Shown one piece after another: positions 1-8,905 of a DNA stretch of 64,000 bases. The stretch comes from Polyangium jinanense. GTDB lineage: Bacteria; Myxococcota; Polyangia; Polyangiales; Polyangiaceae. The DNA lies in NCBI RefSeq assembly GCF_028435365.1, contig NZ_JAGTJJ010000002.1, positions 496,001-560,000 on the forward strand, in the 5' to 3' direction. The notes beneath the pieces were generated by a model. The model worked only from the letters and a program-made list of their open reading frames with translations, was not told where the DNA came from and made no database searches. The position numbers and the translations under genes are program-made. Positions within the stretch are counted from its first letter, which is position 1. Each line of letters starts with the position of its first letter.

Positions 1-2313
1 TTCGTGAACGACGGCGGCGATTGCGTGGATCTCGACGAGTGCACCGAGCAGCTCGACGATTGTCATCCGACCGCCGCCTGCACGAATACCGTGGGCTCGT
101 TCACCTGCGCTTGCCCGCCGGGCACCGTGGGGGATCCGAAGACCGGCTGCGAGGAGCGGTTCGTCGAGATCACCGCGGCCGCGTATCACACCTGCGCGCG
201 CCGTATGGATAACTCGATCTTCTGCTTCGGCGCCGGCGGCGGCGGCAGGCTCGGCAATGGCCTCGGCGCGAACCAACCGGCGCCCGTGCAGGCCGGCGCG
301 GCGGACAACTGGATCCGCGTCGTCGCGGGCTCGGCCCATACCTGCGGGATCAAGAAAACCGGCACGCTCTGGTGCTGGGGTACGAACAATTTCGGCCAGC
401 TCGGGCTCGGATACACCGACAACCAGACGCTCCCGGCGTGGCTGTCGCTCGAACGCACGTTCTCGAGCGTCGCCGCGGGCGACAACCATAGCTGCGCCGT
501 GGAGAGCGACGGCGGGCTCTTCTGCTTCGGCCGCAACCAGGCGGGCCAGCTCGGGCTCGGCAATCTCGACAACAAGCTCGAACTCTCGCCCGTGAGCCTC
601 GATCCGCTCGCGGCGACGCCGGACAAGGACTGGAAAGAGGTCTTTGCCGGCCGCGACACGACGTGCGCGACGAAGCAGGACGGGCGGCTTTATTGCTGGG
701 GGCAAAACAACGAGCTGCAGGTTTCGAAAGTCGGCGGCGGCTCCGTAACCGCGCCGTTCCTCGTGGAGACGGCGCCGATGGCGGCGGACGCCGACTGGGC
801 GACGGCCTCGATCGGCTTCACCACGTGCGCCGTGAAGAAGGACGGGCGGCTTTATTGCTGGGGCCGCGGAAACGAGGGCCAGCTCGGCACGCCGCTCGGG
901 CCGGCGACGGCGGCGCCGGTGGCGATCGGCGCGGGCAAGACCTGGAAGCGGGTGCGTGCCAATGCCTACCACATCTGCGCGCTCGACGATCAGAACGCCC
1001 TCCATTGCTGGGGCCGGAACCAGGCCGCGCAGATCTCGGGCGAGGCGCCAGGCTGGGTGACCGCGCCGATCGACGTCGCGCCGGGAACGAAATGGCTCGA
1101 TTTCGCGGTCGGCGTCGTGCACAGCGGCGGCGTCACCTCGGACGGCCGCGTGCTCACCTGGGGCTCGCGCATCTTCGGTCAGCTCGGCGACGGCGCGATG
1201 AGCCTCTGGCCCGCGATTGCCAACATCGGCGCGGACACGACCCATACGAACGTCGTTTCGTATGGCGAATCGGCTTGCGCCTTGAACGGGGCCGGCGAGC
1301 TTCAATGCTGGGGCAACAACGAGAGCGGCCAGCTCGGCTTCGGCGACAACAAGACCCGCGCTGAGCCGGCCAAGGTCAATTTCGAGGTCGCCGCGAAGGT
1401 CGCCCTCGGCCGCCAGCACACGTGCATGATCACGGCCACGGGCAAGCTCGCTTGCTCGGGCCGCAATGTACAGGGCCAGCTCGGCCGGGGGACGAACACC
1501 CCGGCGACCACGTTCGCCGAGATCCTGAAGACGGGCAAACCCTACGAAGCGCTCCAGTGGAAGGAGATCGCCGCGGGCGAGGAGCATAACTGCGCCATCG
1601 CCACGAACGGGACGCTCTGGTGCTGGGGGCGCACGAACGAGGGACAGATTGGCCTGAAAAACCCGACCCTCGGCAATCTGATCCAGCTCGAGCTCGTCGC
1701 GGGCGAGGCGCCGCCCACCGATTGGGTGAGCGTGGCGGCCGGCCAGTTCCACACCTGCGCGACCCGGGCCACGGGCACGCTTTATTGCTGGGGCCGGAAC
1801 GTGGAAGGCCAGATCGGCAATGGAGCGCCGGCGGCCGGCAAGACCGCGCCGTATTCGCTGGGCGACGACTGGAAGGGGCCCGTGGCGGCCGGCATCAACC
1901 ATACCTGCGCGATCAAGAAGGACGGCACGCTCTGGTGCTGGGGCCGGAACGCGAACAACCAGATCGGCGACAACACGAACGTCGACCGGCCGTCCCCTGT
2001 GAAGATCGGCGCGGCCACGGATTGGACCTTCGTCATCGCCGCCAACGCATCGACGTGCGCGGGCAAGGTGGGCGGTGGATTGCAATGCTGGGGCGCGAAC
2101 AACGTCGGCCAGCTCGGGCTCGGGGACACGGGCCAGCGCAAGGTGCCGACCGCGCTCTCCGGGGCGTTCGTCGCGGCGACCCTCGGCTTCAACCATGGCT
2201 GCGGCGTCACGCAGGCCGGAAATCTCGCGTGCTGGGGGTCGGGGGAAATCGGTCAAAATGCGCGCGGCGACGGGCTCGCGTTCGCGCCCGTTCCCATTGC
2301 GGCGTCCTATTGA
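1..2313 (+). CDS. EGF/RCC1-repeat surface protein, 5' end outside window
   Basis: The reading frame is open from base 1, so the N-terminus and any signal peptide are missing. It begins with the end of one EGF-like module and a full calcium-binding type EGF module (about residues 9-50; six Cys, DLDEC start, C-x-N-x4-F-x-C-x-C). After this come 14 RCC1-type repeats of about 50 residues, each with the pattern xCA(I/V)xxxGxLxCWGxN-xxGQ(L/I)G. Fourteen repeats would fit two seven-bladed beta-propellers. Each repeat carries two Cys, probably disulfide-bonded outside the cell. Repeat 7 (about bases 1117-1200) has lost both (HSGGV...VLTWG). The paralogue at 2339-4897 follows after 25 bases on the same strand. 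By family, RCC1 propellers bind proteins or other macromolecules; the ligand here is unknown. A role at the cell surface is inferred from the EGF modules and the lipoprotein signal of the neighbour. Confidence 0.88.
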   Translation, partial: FVNDGGDCVDLDECTEQLDDCHPTAACTNTVGSFTCACPPGTVGDPKTGCEERFVEITAAAYHTCARRMDNSIFCFGAGGGGRLGNGLGANQPAPVQAGAADNWIRVVAGSAHTCGIKKTGTLWCWGTNNFGQLGLGYTDNQTLPAWLSLERTFSSVAAGDNHSCAVESDGGLFCFGRNQAGQLGLGNLDNKLELSPVSLDPLAATPDKDWKEVFAGRDTTCATKQDGRLYCWGQNNELQVSKVGGGSVTAPFLVETAPMAADADWATASIGFTTCAVKKDGRLYCWGRGNEGQLGTPLGPATAAPVAIGAGKTWKRVRANAYHICALDDQNALHCWGRNQAAQISGEAPGWVTAPIDVAPGTKWLDFAVGVVHSGGVTSDGRVLTWGSRIFGQLGDGAMSLWPAIANIGADTTHTNVVSYGESACALNGAGELQCWGNNESGQLGFGDNKTRAEPAKVNFEVAAKVALGRQHTCMITATGKLACSGRNVQGQLGRGTNTPATTFAEILKTGKPYEALQWKEIAAGEEHNCAIATNGTLWCWGRTNEGQIGLKNPTLGNLIQLELVAGEAPPTDWVSVAAGQFHTCATRATGTLYCWGRNVEGQIGNGAPAAGKTAPYSLGDDWKGPVAAGINHTCAIKKDGTLWCWGRNANNQIGDNTNVDRPSPVKIGAATDWTFVIAANASTCAGKVGGGLQCWGANNVGQLGLGDTGQRKVPTALSGAFVAATLGFNHGCGVTQAGNLACWGSGEIGQNARGDGLAFAPVPIAASY

Positions 2314-2338
2314 GTTGAGCTGAAGGAGATCGGTTTCG

Positions 2339-4897
2339 ATGTTGCGAGGCGCAAGGGCTCGGGCGTGGTTCGTCCTCGTGTCGCTCGCCGCCGCCGCGTG
2401 CGGGGGCGGCGGCGGAGCCGCAGGCGGGAACGGCGGAGGCGGAAGCGGCGGCAATGGCGGGAGCGGCGGCAATGGCGGGAGCGGCGGCGACCCGTTCGCG
2501 GTCAACGAATGCGCGCTCGGCCTCGACGACTGCGCGCCCGACGCCGAATGCGTCGACACCCCCGGCTATTTCACCTGCACTTGCAAGCCCGGGTACGAGG
2601 GCGACGGCAAGACGTGCGTGGACGTCGACGAATGCACGACGCTCCTTCACGACTGCGACACGAACGCGACGTGCTCGAACACGCCGGGCGGGTTCGATTG
2701 CGCGTGCCCCGCGGGCTTCTCGGGCGACGGCAAGACCTGCGACGCGAAGTACAAGTCCGTGTCGGCAGGGCAATACCACGCCTGCGCGATCCGCACCGAC
2801 AAGACCCTGCATTGCTGGGGCCTCAACACGAGCGGGCAGGTCGGCACCGGCACGTCGGACCAGGTCTTTTTGCGCCCCGTGCCCGCCTCTGGCGCGGCGA
2901 ACTGGGTCTCCGTGAGCGCGGGCGGCGCGTTCACCTGCGCGCTCGACGAGAACAAGCGCATCTCGTGCTTCGGCTCGGGGAGCGTCGGCCAGATCGGCGA
3001 CGGCCTCGGCGTCGCGCAATCGACGCCCGCCATCGGCGCGGGCGGCTACGAGGACTGGATCGCCTTGAGCGCCGGCTCGACGCATGCGTGCGGCATTCGC
3101 ACGGGCGGCGCGCTTTATTGCTGGGGCCAGAACAACCGCGGCCAGATCGGCGACAACACCACGACGAACGCGCTCTCGCCCGTGCTCGTCGACGCGGGCC
3201 CCTGGTCGATGGTCTCGGCGGGGACCGAGTTCACTTGCGGCGTCAAGGCGAACGGGACGCTTCATTGCTGGGGCTTCAACAATGCCCGCCAGCTCGGCGA
3301 CGGCACGAACGCCGGGCAGCGGCTCGTGCCCACGCAGGAGTTCACGGTCGCCACCGACTGGGCGAGCGTGTCGACGGGCAATGCGTTCACCTGCGGCACG
3401 AAGACCGACGGGACGCGCCATTGCTGGGGCACGAACTCCTTGGGGCAGGTCGGCGACGGCTTGCTCGCGACCGTCGTCACGCCGAAGGCCGCGGACATGG
3501 CCACGGATTGGTCTGCGAACCTGGACGTCGGTGACCTCGCCGGCTGCGCCCAGAAAAAGAGCGGCGAGCTTCATTGCTGGGGTGATGGCAGCGTCGGACA
3601 AACCGGCCAGCCGGACAACGAGGGGCCCACGCTGACCCCCTTGCCTGTCTCCAACATCAGCGACTGGGTCTCGTTCTCCAGCGGCCTGCGTTTCGCCTGC
3701 GGCGTACGGCAAACCGGCGATCTCCTCTGCTGGGGCTCGGCGAGCCGCGGCGCCCTCGGGGCGGGTTTTTCCGCGGACCGGACCGACGCCACACCCATCT
3801 CCGCCGATACCGACTGGGAGCGCGTCGACACGCAGCTCGACAATGGCTGCGCCATTCGCACCGGCGGAAAGCTCTTCTGCTGGGGCCGCAACGTCTACGG
3901 TCACCTCGGCGACGGCACGACGCGCACCCGCGTCACACCCGTGGAGATCGGCGCGGGCAAGATCTGGAAGCGCGTCACGCTCGGTCGCACACACACCTGC
4001 GGCATCGCGAGCGACGGCGGCGGCCCGGACATCCCGTATTGCTGGGGCCTCGACGGAAATGGCGAGCTCGGCAATGGGCCTACCGTGACGAGCCAGAACG
4101 TACCCACCGCCGTGAACTCCACCGTCGGCAACGATTCGCCCTGGGTCGAGATCGCGGCGGGGTACAACCACACCTGCGCCGTGCGCCAGGACAAGACCCT
4201 CTGGTGCTGGGGCCGCAATGCGAGCGGCCAGCTCGGCGACGCCTCGACGACGACCCGGCCCGATCCGAGGTGGATCGCTCAGGCCGAGCCCGCCGATTGG
4301 CTCGACGTCGTGGCGAGTGGCGATTTCACCTGCGGCCTCCGCGAGGGCGGCAACGTGTTTTGCTGGGGCGTGAACAGCCTCGGCCAGCTCGGCCAGGGCG
4401 ACACAGTCTCGCCCGTGAACGTGCCGAAGGCCGTCCCGGGGACGTACACGGCGATCGACGCGGGCGCGAACCACACCTGCGGCGTGCGCCTCGACGGCAA
4501 GCTCTGGTGCTGGGGCCGTAACAACAACGGCGAGCTCGGCCTCGGCAATGCCGTCACGCCGATCGCCACGCCCACGCAGGTCGGCAATGCGACCGACTGG
4601 GCGCGGCCCTTCCTCGGCCAAGGATTGACCACCTGCGCGACGAAGAAAAACGGCGACCTCTATTGCTGGGGCGTCGGCTCCTTCGGCCAGCTCGCCCTCG
4701 GCAACCTGTCGAGCTTCAATGCGCCGCAAAAGATCCCGAGCCTCAGCCCGTGGAACGTCGTCTCCCTCGGCAACGAGCATACCTGCGGCATCGCGCAGGA
4801 CGGCGTGCTCTCCTGCTGGGGCGCGGCGTATTACGGGCAGCTCGGCAGCGGCATGCCGTTCCTCTCGACGCCGACGCTCGTGCTCGATCCCATCTGA
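2339..4897 (+). CDS. EGF/RCC1-repeat lipoprotein
   Basis: 852 residues. The start at 2339 has AAGGAG at 2322-2327 and gives a lipoprotein-type signal (hydrophobic stretch, Cys21 after LAAAA). Then come a Gly/Asn/Ser-rich linker (about 22-50), two EGF-like modules (about 55-95 and 97-138; the second starts DVDEC, the calcium-binding consensus) and 14 RCC1-type repeats with the same paired Cys (xCGI...LxCWG) as the upstream paralogue. Every repeat keeps both Cys; repeat 9 has a short insertion between them (DGGGPDIPYCWG). The layout suggests a long Gly-rich tether from the outer membrane holding EGF stalks and two seven-bladed propellers outside the cell. It is probably co-transcribed with the preceding gene and ends at a strong terminator. 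The binding partner is unknown. Nothing enzymatic is visible. Confidence 0.9.
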   Translation: MLRGARARAWFVLVSLAAAACGGGGGAAGGNGGGGSGGNGGSGGNGGSGGDPFAVNECALGLDDCAPDAECVDTPGYFTCTCKPGYEGDGKTCVDVDECTTLLHDCDTNATCSNTPGGFDCACPAGFSGDGKTCDAKYKSVSAGQYHACAIRTDKTLHCWGLNTSGQVGTGTSDQVFLRPVPASGAANWVSVSAGGAFTCALDENKRISCFGSGSVGQIGDGLGVAQSTPAIGAGGYEDWIALSAGSTHACGIRTGGALYCWGQNNRGQIGDNTTTNALSPVLVDAGPWSMVSAGTEFTCGVKANGTLHCWGFNNARQLGDGTNAGQRLVPTQEFTVATDWASVSTGNAFTCGTKTDGTRHCWGTNSLGQVGDGLLATVVTPKAADMATDWSANLDVGDLAGCAQKKSGELHCWGDGSVGQTGQPDNEGPTLTPLPVSNISDWVSFSSGLRFACGVRQTGDLLCWGSASRGALGAGFSADRTDATPISADTDWERVDTQLDNGCAIRTGGKLFCWGRNVYGHLGDGTTRTRVTPVEIGAGKIWKRVTLGRTHTCGIASDGGGPDIPYCWGLDGNGELGNGPTVTSQNVPTAVNSTVGNDSPWVEIAAGYNHTCAVRQDKTLWCWGRNASGQLGDASTTTRPDPRWIAQAEPADWLDVVASGDFTCGLREGGNVFCWGVNSLGQLGQGDTVSPVNVPKAVPGTYTAIDAGANHTCGVRLDGKLWCWGRNNNGELGLGNAVTPIATPTQVGNATDWARPFLGQGLTTCATKKNGDLYCWGVGSFGQLALGNLSSFNAPQKIPSLSPWNVVSLGNEHTCGIAQDGVLSCWGAAYYGQLGSGMPFLSTPTLVLDPI

Positions 4898-4900
4898 AAT

Positions 4901-4940
4901 GAAAAAGGCCTCGCCCGGTCGTCCGCCGGGCGAGGCCTCT
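4901..4940. terminator. bidirectional intrinsic terminator
   Basis: A perfect 12-bp stem (4907-4918 with 4926-4937, GGCCTCGCCCGG and its complement) has a 7-base loop. On its left is an A-run (4902-4906) that becomes a U-run for minus-strand transcripts; on its right is a CT-rich tail. It lies between the convergent ends of the RCC1 gene and the DUF1501 gene. The U-tract is better for the minus direction. Confidence 0.85.
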
Positions 4941-4957
4941 CTCTCACCGTCAGGCCA

Positions 4958-6409
4958 TCAAGGGTTCTTGAGCATTGCCTTGATGAGCTTCGGATCCTGA
5001 TTCGAGATGTGATCGTAGGGCAAACCCGCGGCCGTGAGGATGGTCGCGTGCACGTCCGACGGTTTCACGACCGTGCCCATCTCGTCGTCCGGCGCGCCGG
5101 TGTCGAGGTTGATCGGGCGCACGTCGTAGTTCGTGTCCTTCGTCGCGCCGATCGCGATGTTGCCCCGAATGCCCTTGCCCGCGACGAGGCAGGCCGACGC
5201 GAGGTGGTGATCACGTCCGCCCTGCGGGTTGATCCGGGGCGTGCGCGCGAACTCCGAGAAGCAGAGCAGCGTCGTCCGGTCCCAGTAGGGTTTGCCGTTG
5301 TTGTCGAGCGTGTTCTTCAGGTACGTGATGAGATCACTCACCGCGTCGAAGCCCGCCCGCTGCCGCGCCGGGTGGTTCGACGGCCAGTCGTCGTCGAAAT
5401 GGGCGTCGGTGACGTTGACGAGCCTGAGGAGCACGACCTGCGAGATGCCATTCACGAGCGCCTGCGCCGCGAGCGCGGCCTGGCCCTTCGGCTGGCCCGC
5501 GAGTGTCGCTCCCGGGTTCGTCGGATTCACGCCGAACGTCTCGTAGAGCTTCGCGAGCTGGCTCGTCGCCGGCGGGTTCGGTTTGAAGTCGAAATGCTTC
5601 CAGAGTCCGCCGTTCGCCAGCGTCTGCGCCGAGCGCCACGCCGAGAGGTGCGTCGAGACCTGCCCGCCCCGAGCGTCGAGCTGCTGGTGCAGGCAATACT
5701 CGTCGTGGTGGAACTTGGAGGCCGCCTGCTCCACCTTGCCGTCGAGCGAGAGCGACGCATTGAGCGGCCGGAGCACCTGCAACATCTCGTTGTAGCTAGG
5801 CACCGAGAGGCCGCTCGCGAGCGGCGAAAGCCCCTCGTTGTACGTCTCCGCGCCGCCCGTGACGAGATTCGGAATCTCGTGATGCTCGAGCTGGCCCGAA
5901 GCCGCCGCCCACCACGTCTCCAGGGAGCTGCCGCTCGCGGCGAGGCCCCGCGGGAACTTGCCCGTGAGGAAATACCGCCGCCCGACCTCGTGCGTCAGCG
6001 TGCCCATGCTCATGCCACGCACGACGCAGAGATCCTTGGAATGCGCGGCCGCGAGCTTCGACATCGTCGGCCCGTAGGCGACGCTCGAGCCGACGGGCTT
6101 CACGAGGCCCGTGCCGCCCGTCTCGTCCTCGATGACCTTTTTCGTCGGGCCATCGGTGACGAGGTCGAAGCCCGTGTAAATGCCGCCCGCGAACTCGCCG
6201 TAATCGTGGTGGTTGCGCGGGTCGAGGCAATACAGCGTATCCCAGCCGCCCGCGAACTCGCACATCACGAGGAGCGGGGCGCTGTCCGGATCGACGTTGT
6301 CCGCGCGCGCGTGGCGCAGGCCGAGCAGGCCGTCGAGGAGGAGCGCGCCGCTCGCGGCGCCGAGCGCGCCGAGGAGCGTGCGTCGTGAAATCTGGCCTTT
6401 CTGGCTCAT
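4958..6409 (-). CDS. DUF1501 family protein, Tat-exported
   Basis: 483 residues, the usual size for DUF1501, a family related to the alkaline phosphatase/sulfatase fold. The N-terminus has a twin-arginine signal (SRRTLLGALG at about 8-17, then an Ala/Leu-rich segment ending near HARA), so a folded protein, perhaps with a bound cofactor, is exported. Family features visible are FAGGWDTLYCLDPR near residue 52, the RTPRINPQGGRDHH stretch in the C-terminal third, and a conserved-looking DDEMGTVVKPSDVHATIL segment near the end. It is the last gene of a three-gene minus-strand operon, 13 bases after the lipoprotein gene, and ends at the terminator at 4907-4937. In planctomycetes and myxobacteria DUF1501 genes usually sit next to DUF1549/DUF1553/DUF1800-type exported cytochrome-like proteins, as here. 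The biochemical role is unknown. Confidence 0.88.
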   Translation of the reverse strand: MSQKGQISRRTLLGALGAASGALLLDGLLGLRHARADNVDPDSAPLLVMCEFAGGWDTLYCLDPRNHHDYGEFAGGIYTGFDLVTDGPTKKVIEDETGGTGLVKPVGSSVAYGPTMSKLAAAHSKDLCVVRGMSMGTLTHEVGRRYFLTGKFPRGLAASGSSLETWWAAASGQLEHHEIPNLVTGGAETYNEGLSPLASGLSVPSYNEMLQVLRPLNASLSLDGKVEQAASKFHHDEYCLHQQLDARGGQVSTHLSAWRSAQTLANGGLWKHFDFKPNPPATSQLAKLYETFGVNPTNPGATLAGQPKGQAALAAQALVNGISQVVLLRLVNVTDAHFDDDWPSNHPARQRAGFDAVSDLITYLKNTLDNNGKPYWDRTTLLCFSEFARTPRINPQGGRDHHLASACLVAGKGIRGNIAIGATKDTNYDVRPINLDTGAPDDEMGTVVKPSDVHATILTAAGLPYDHISNQDPKLIKAMLKNP

Positions 6410-6422
6410 GGCGTGTTCCTCC

Positions 6423-7139
6423 TCAATCGTTGTGGAAAAGGGGAGACTCGAAGAGCGTGACGCACACGCCCCGCCATCCCTCGGCCGCTGCCGTGATTTC
6501 GCCGCCGTTCGGCGACGAGACGCTCGCCACGCCCGCGTCGTAGACCGCGCGCAGGTTCGTGACCATCGAATCGTCCGCCGCCACGCGCAGGCCGAGGAAG
6601 CGGAGCACGAGGTATTGCAGGTTCTCGTTCACCTGCGCGTCGGTCGCGGTCCCGTCCACGGGCGCCTTCGGGAAGAGCGCGCGTGAATCGCCCGAGCGCT
6701 TCATGTCGTTCTTGGCCATCTGCATGCAGATGTCGCGCGCCGCGTCCCCGACGAACTTGAGGTAGAGCGCGTTCGAGACCGTGCTCTCCTCGGTCGACGT
6801 TTGATAATCGGGCCGGCCGAGCGCCTTGCCGAATGCGAGGTCGCTGAACCCGTCCCGGGTATTGACACGCCAGAGGATCGGGGCGCCATAAATGTCATTG
6901 CCGGCGACCTTGCTCATGGCCGCCTGGAGCGTATCGATGCGCAGGCGCCGCACCCCGCGCGCGGGGCCGGGCAGCGTGCCGCCGCCGAGGTCCACGGGGG
7001 CATTCTCGGTTTCACCGTTCGCGGCGACCGCGGGCGCTTCCCACGGCTCCTGGGGATCGGCGGACGGCGCTTCTTTCGTGCACGCGGCCGCGGCGAGCGC
7101 GATGAGCGCGCAGAGGGAACTGAGGCGAGACGCGCTCAT
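6423..7139 (-). CDS. hypothetical lipoprotein in DUF1501 operon
   Basis: 238 residues with a lipoprotein signal (ALIALAAAACTKE, lipid Cys at about 20). The rest is soluble and predicted mostly helical, with two further Cys (DICMQMAKND and RGVCVTLFESP). No family was recognised. Its start overlaps the stop of the upstream DUF1549-like gene (ATGA, 7136-7139), and the DUF1501 gene follows 13 bases later, so translation is coupled and the three products probably act together at the envelope. It may be a reduced relative of the DUF1585/DUF1588/DUF1592 group that accompanies such operons, but this could not be supported from the sequence alone. Confidence 0.7.
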   Translation of the reverse strand: MSASRLSSLCALIALAAAACTKEAPSADPQEPWEAPAVAANGETENAPVDLGGGTLPGPARGVRRLRIDTLQAAMSKVAGNDIYGAPILWRVNTRDGFSDLAFGKALGRPDYQTSTEESTVSNALYLKFVGDAARDICMQMAKNDMKRSGDSRALFPKAPVDGTATDAQVNENLQYLVLRFLGLRVAADDSMVTNLRAVYDAGVASVSSPNGGEITAAAEGWRGVCVTLFESPLFHND

Positions 7140-8794
7140 GGCAACCTCCGGTAGGCGGGCAGCTCGACGAGATCCCGGACCGCCTGACGAATGTCGTCGT
7201 GGACCCGGAACGCCGCGGCGATCTTGGCGAGCGCGTCGCCCTCGTAATCACTCGTCGTCGGATCGAGGTTCGGCTCGCGTTTCATGAGGTACGAGAAGAG
7301 GTGCTCGATGGCCACCTCGTGGAACCGACCGCTCTCGAGATCGGCCTTCACGAGCTCGGCTGGACCCGCCTCGAAATTCGGCTCGAGCTCCGGGTGCTCG
7401 TCGTCGGCGTATTGAAGCGCCTTCAACCTGTACGTCCGGAGATCGGGGTCCGTCTGGTCCGAGACCGGCACATAATAGCGGTCGCACCACCCCGCGTTTT
7501 GCGGCGCGGTGCCCTTGGCGCAGGCCTTGCGGGTCGGGTATTCGCGGGCGAAATCGTGCAGGGACATGCTCCCGGCCTCCGTGAATTGACCGAAGTGCGC
7601 GGCGAGCGGCTCCAGCGTCACGTGGCAGCTCCGGCAAACGCAGCGGCGGGTGAGGTCGTCGCCTTCTTTCTCGCAGTTCGTGTCCTTCGTGCTCGGCGGC
7701 TGGAAGTATTGCCCGAGGAACGCGATCCGGTAGCGATTCGCCCGTCCACGGTTCGTCTGGAAACGCAGCAGGAATGCGGGCAGCGTGATGAGGCCGGCGT
7801 GCGGCGCCTCGCGGTCCACCGCGACCCAGGTATCCACGTCCGTGAACGCGAGCTCCGGCAGCGGGCCGTCCGAGGGCTGGTGCTCGTTCTGGGTGCGCGA
7901 AAGCGTCTGCCGCTGCGCATGGTAGCGGAAGTAATGGGCGAGCGGACCATTGTAATGCACGCGCCTCGTCGTGAGCAGCCCGGAGTACGGCTGCGTGCCG
8001 TCCGTGTGCTCATCGACGAGACGGAGCACCTGCTCGCGCAGCGCCGCGAGCACGAGCGGCTGCACGATGCCGGCCGGCATGCAATAGCTGAGCTCCGGCC
8101 CGCAGCCGCAGGTCTTCGCCTTGCCCGTGGCCATCAGGTGATCACACGAATACGTCCCCGCGTCCGGATCCCCGGGCGGCAGGGTGTACGTCTCCGTCGC
8201 CTGGGCGTCGAACGCGCAGACCTTCACCTTTTTCGCCGGGTCGGCTTCCCAGAAGGGATGCACCTCGACCCAGCCCTCGGCGAACCACTCGCTCACGCCG
8301 TCGCTGCCCATGGATTCGGTTTTCGGCAATCCCGTCACGGGATCGTAACCGAGGGCGTCCTGGGGCTTGTTCTGGCAGGTATGCGTGCCGTCGCCGCCGC
8401 GATAAAGCGCGCTCTTCCCCGCCCCTGGGACGAAGTAGACCGGGCTCCCGTCGTAGTTGACGGTGTTCAGTGAAAAGTTCACGTCGGCGAGGGCGATGTT
8501 CGGGTTCGTCCAGAGCAGGCTCTCGTGATAACGGCGCATTTGCACGCGAAACGCGTCACTCGCGAGATACTCGTCGAGGAGCGCATCGGGTAGCTCGGAG
8601 AGCCCCGCGACCGCGTCGTACTCGGCGACGTCGGGCACGGTCCCACGCAGATCGATCGAGAGGCGTCGGAGCTGCCGTTCGATGGGCAACTCCCGGTGCA
8701 AGAAACATTGCTCTCCGTCTTCGGCGAGCGCCACGGAAGGCGCAGCCGCGAGGAGGGCGAAGCAGAGCGCTTGCCAGCGTCGTTTGCTCTTCAT
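7136..8794 (-). CDS. exported DUF1549-like protein with CxxCH motif
   Basis: 552 residues from the ATG at 8794, which gives a clean signal peptide (MKSKRRWQALCFALLAAA, cleavage after ALA). A GTG/ATG further upstream would add 24 basic residues before it and is less likely. The N-terminal part (about 35-90) resembles DUF1549: LRRLSIDLRGTVPDVAEYD, then LASDAFRVQMRRYHESLLW. A Cys-rich middle holds several CxC pairs. Near residue 388 there is CRSCH, a candidate covalent heme c site, followed by LEPLAAHFGQ as in exported cytochrome-like proteins. It is the first gene of the operon with the lipoprotein and DUF1501 gene, and is divergent from a second CxxCH protein at 8906. Inferred role: an exported heme- or substrate-binding partner of the DUF1501 protein. 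The pathway is unknown. Confidence 0.72.
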   Translation of the reverse strand: MKSKRRWQALCFALLAAAPSVALAEDGEQCFLHRELPIERQLRRLSIDLRGTVPDVAEYDAVAGLSELPDALLDEYLASDAFRVQMRRYHESLLWTNPNIALADVNFSLNTVNYDGSPVYFVPGAGKSALYRGGDGTHTCQNKPQDALGYDPVTGLPKTESMGSDGVSEWFAEGWVEVHPFWEADPAKKVKVCAFDAQATETYTLPPGDPDAGTYSCDHLMATGKAKTCGCGPELSYCMPAGIVQPLVLAALREQVLRLVDEHTDGTQPYSGLLTTRRVHYNGPLAHYFRYHAQRQTLSRTQNEHQPSDGPLPELAFTDVDTWVAVDREAPHAGLITLPAFLLRFQTNRGRANRYRIAFLGQYFQPPSTKDTNCEKEGDDLTRRCVCRSCHVTLEPLAAHFGQFTEAGSMSLHDFAREYPTRKACAKGTAPQNAGWCDRYYVPVSDQTDPDLRTYRLKALQYADDEHPELEPNFEAGPAELVKADLESGRFHEVAIEHLFSYLMKREPNLDPTTSDYEGDALAKIAAAFRVHDDIRQAVRDLVELPAYRRLP

Positions 8795-8905
8795 GATACA
8801 GCTCGGGGCAAAAGGAGGGGGGCACCGCGGGCGAGAGCGGGCCACCTTCCAGTGGAACCGAGCCATAACGTTTCGTCAACCATCTCTTGGGAGTGAGGAC
8901 GAAAT

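Noticed and set aside
2207..4780. 857-codon open frame antisense to the second RCC1 gene
   Set aside because: It mirrors the high-GC third positions of the RCC1 gene, has an Arg/Ala/Val-rich composition and no family pattern. The plus-strand frame is clearly the gene.
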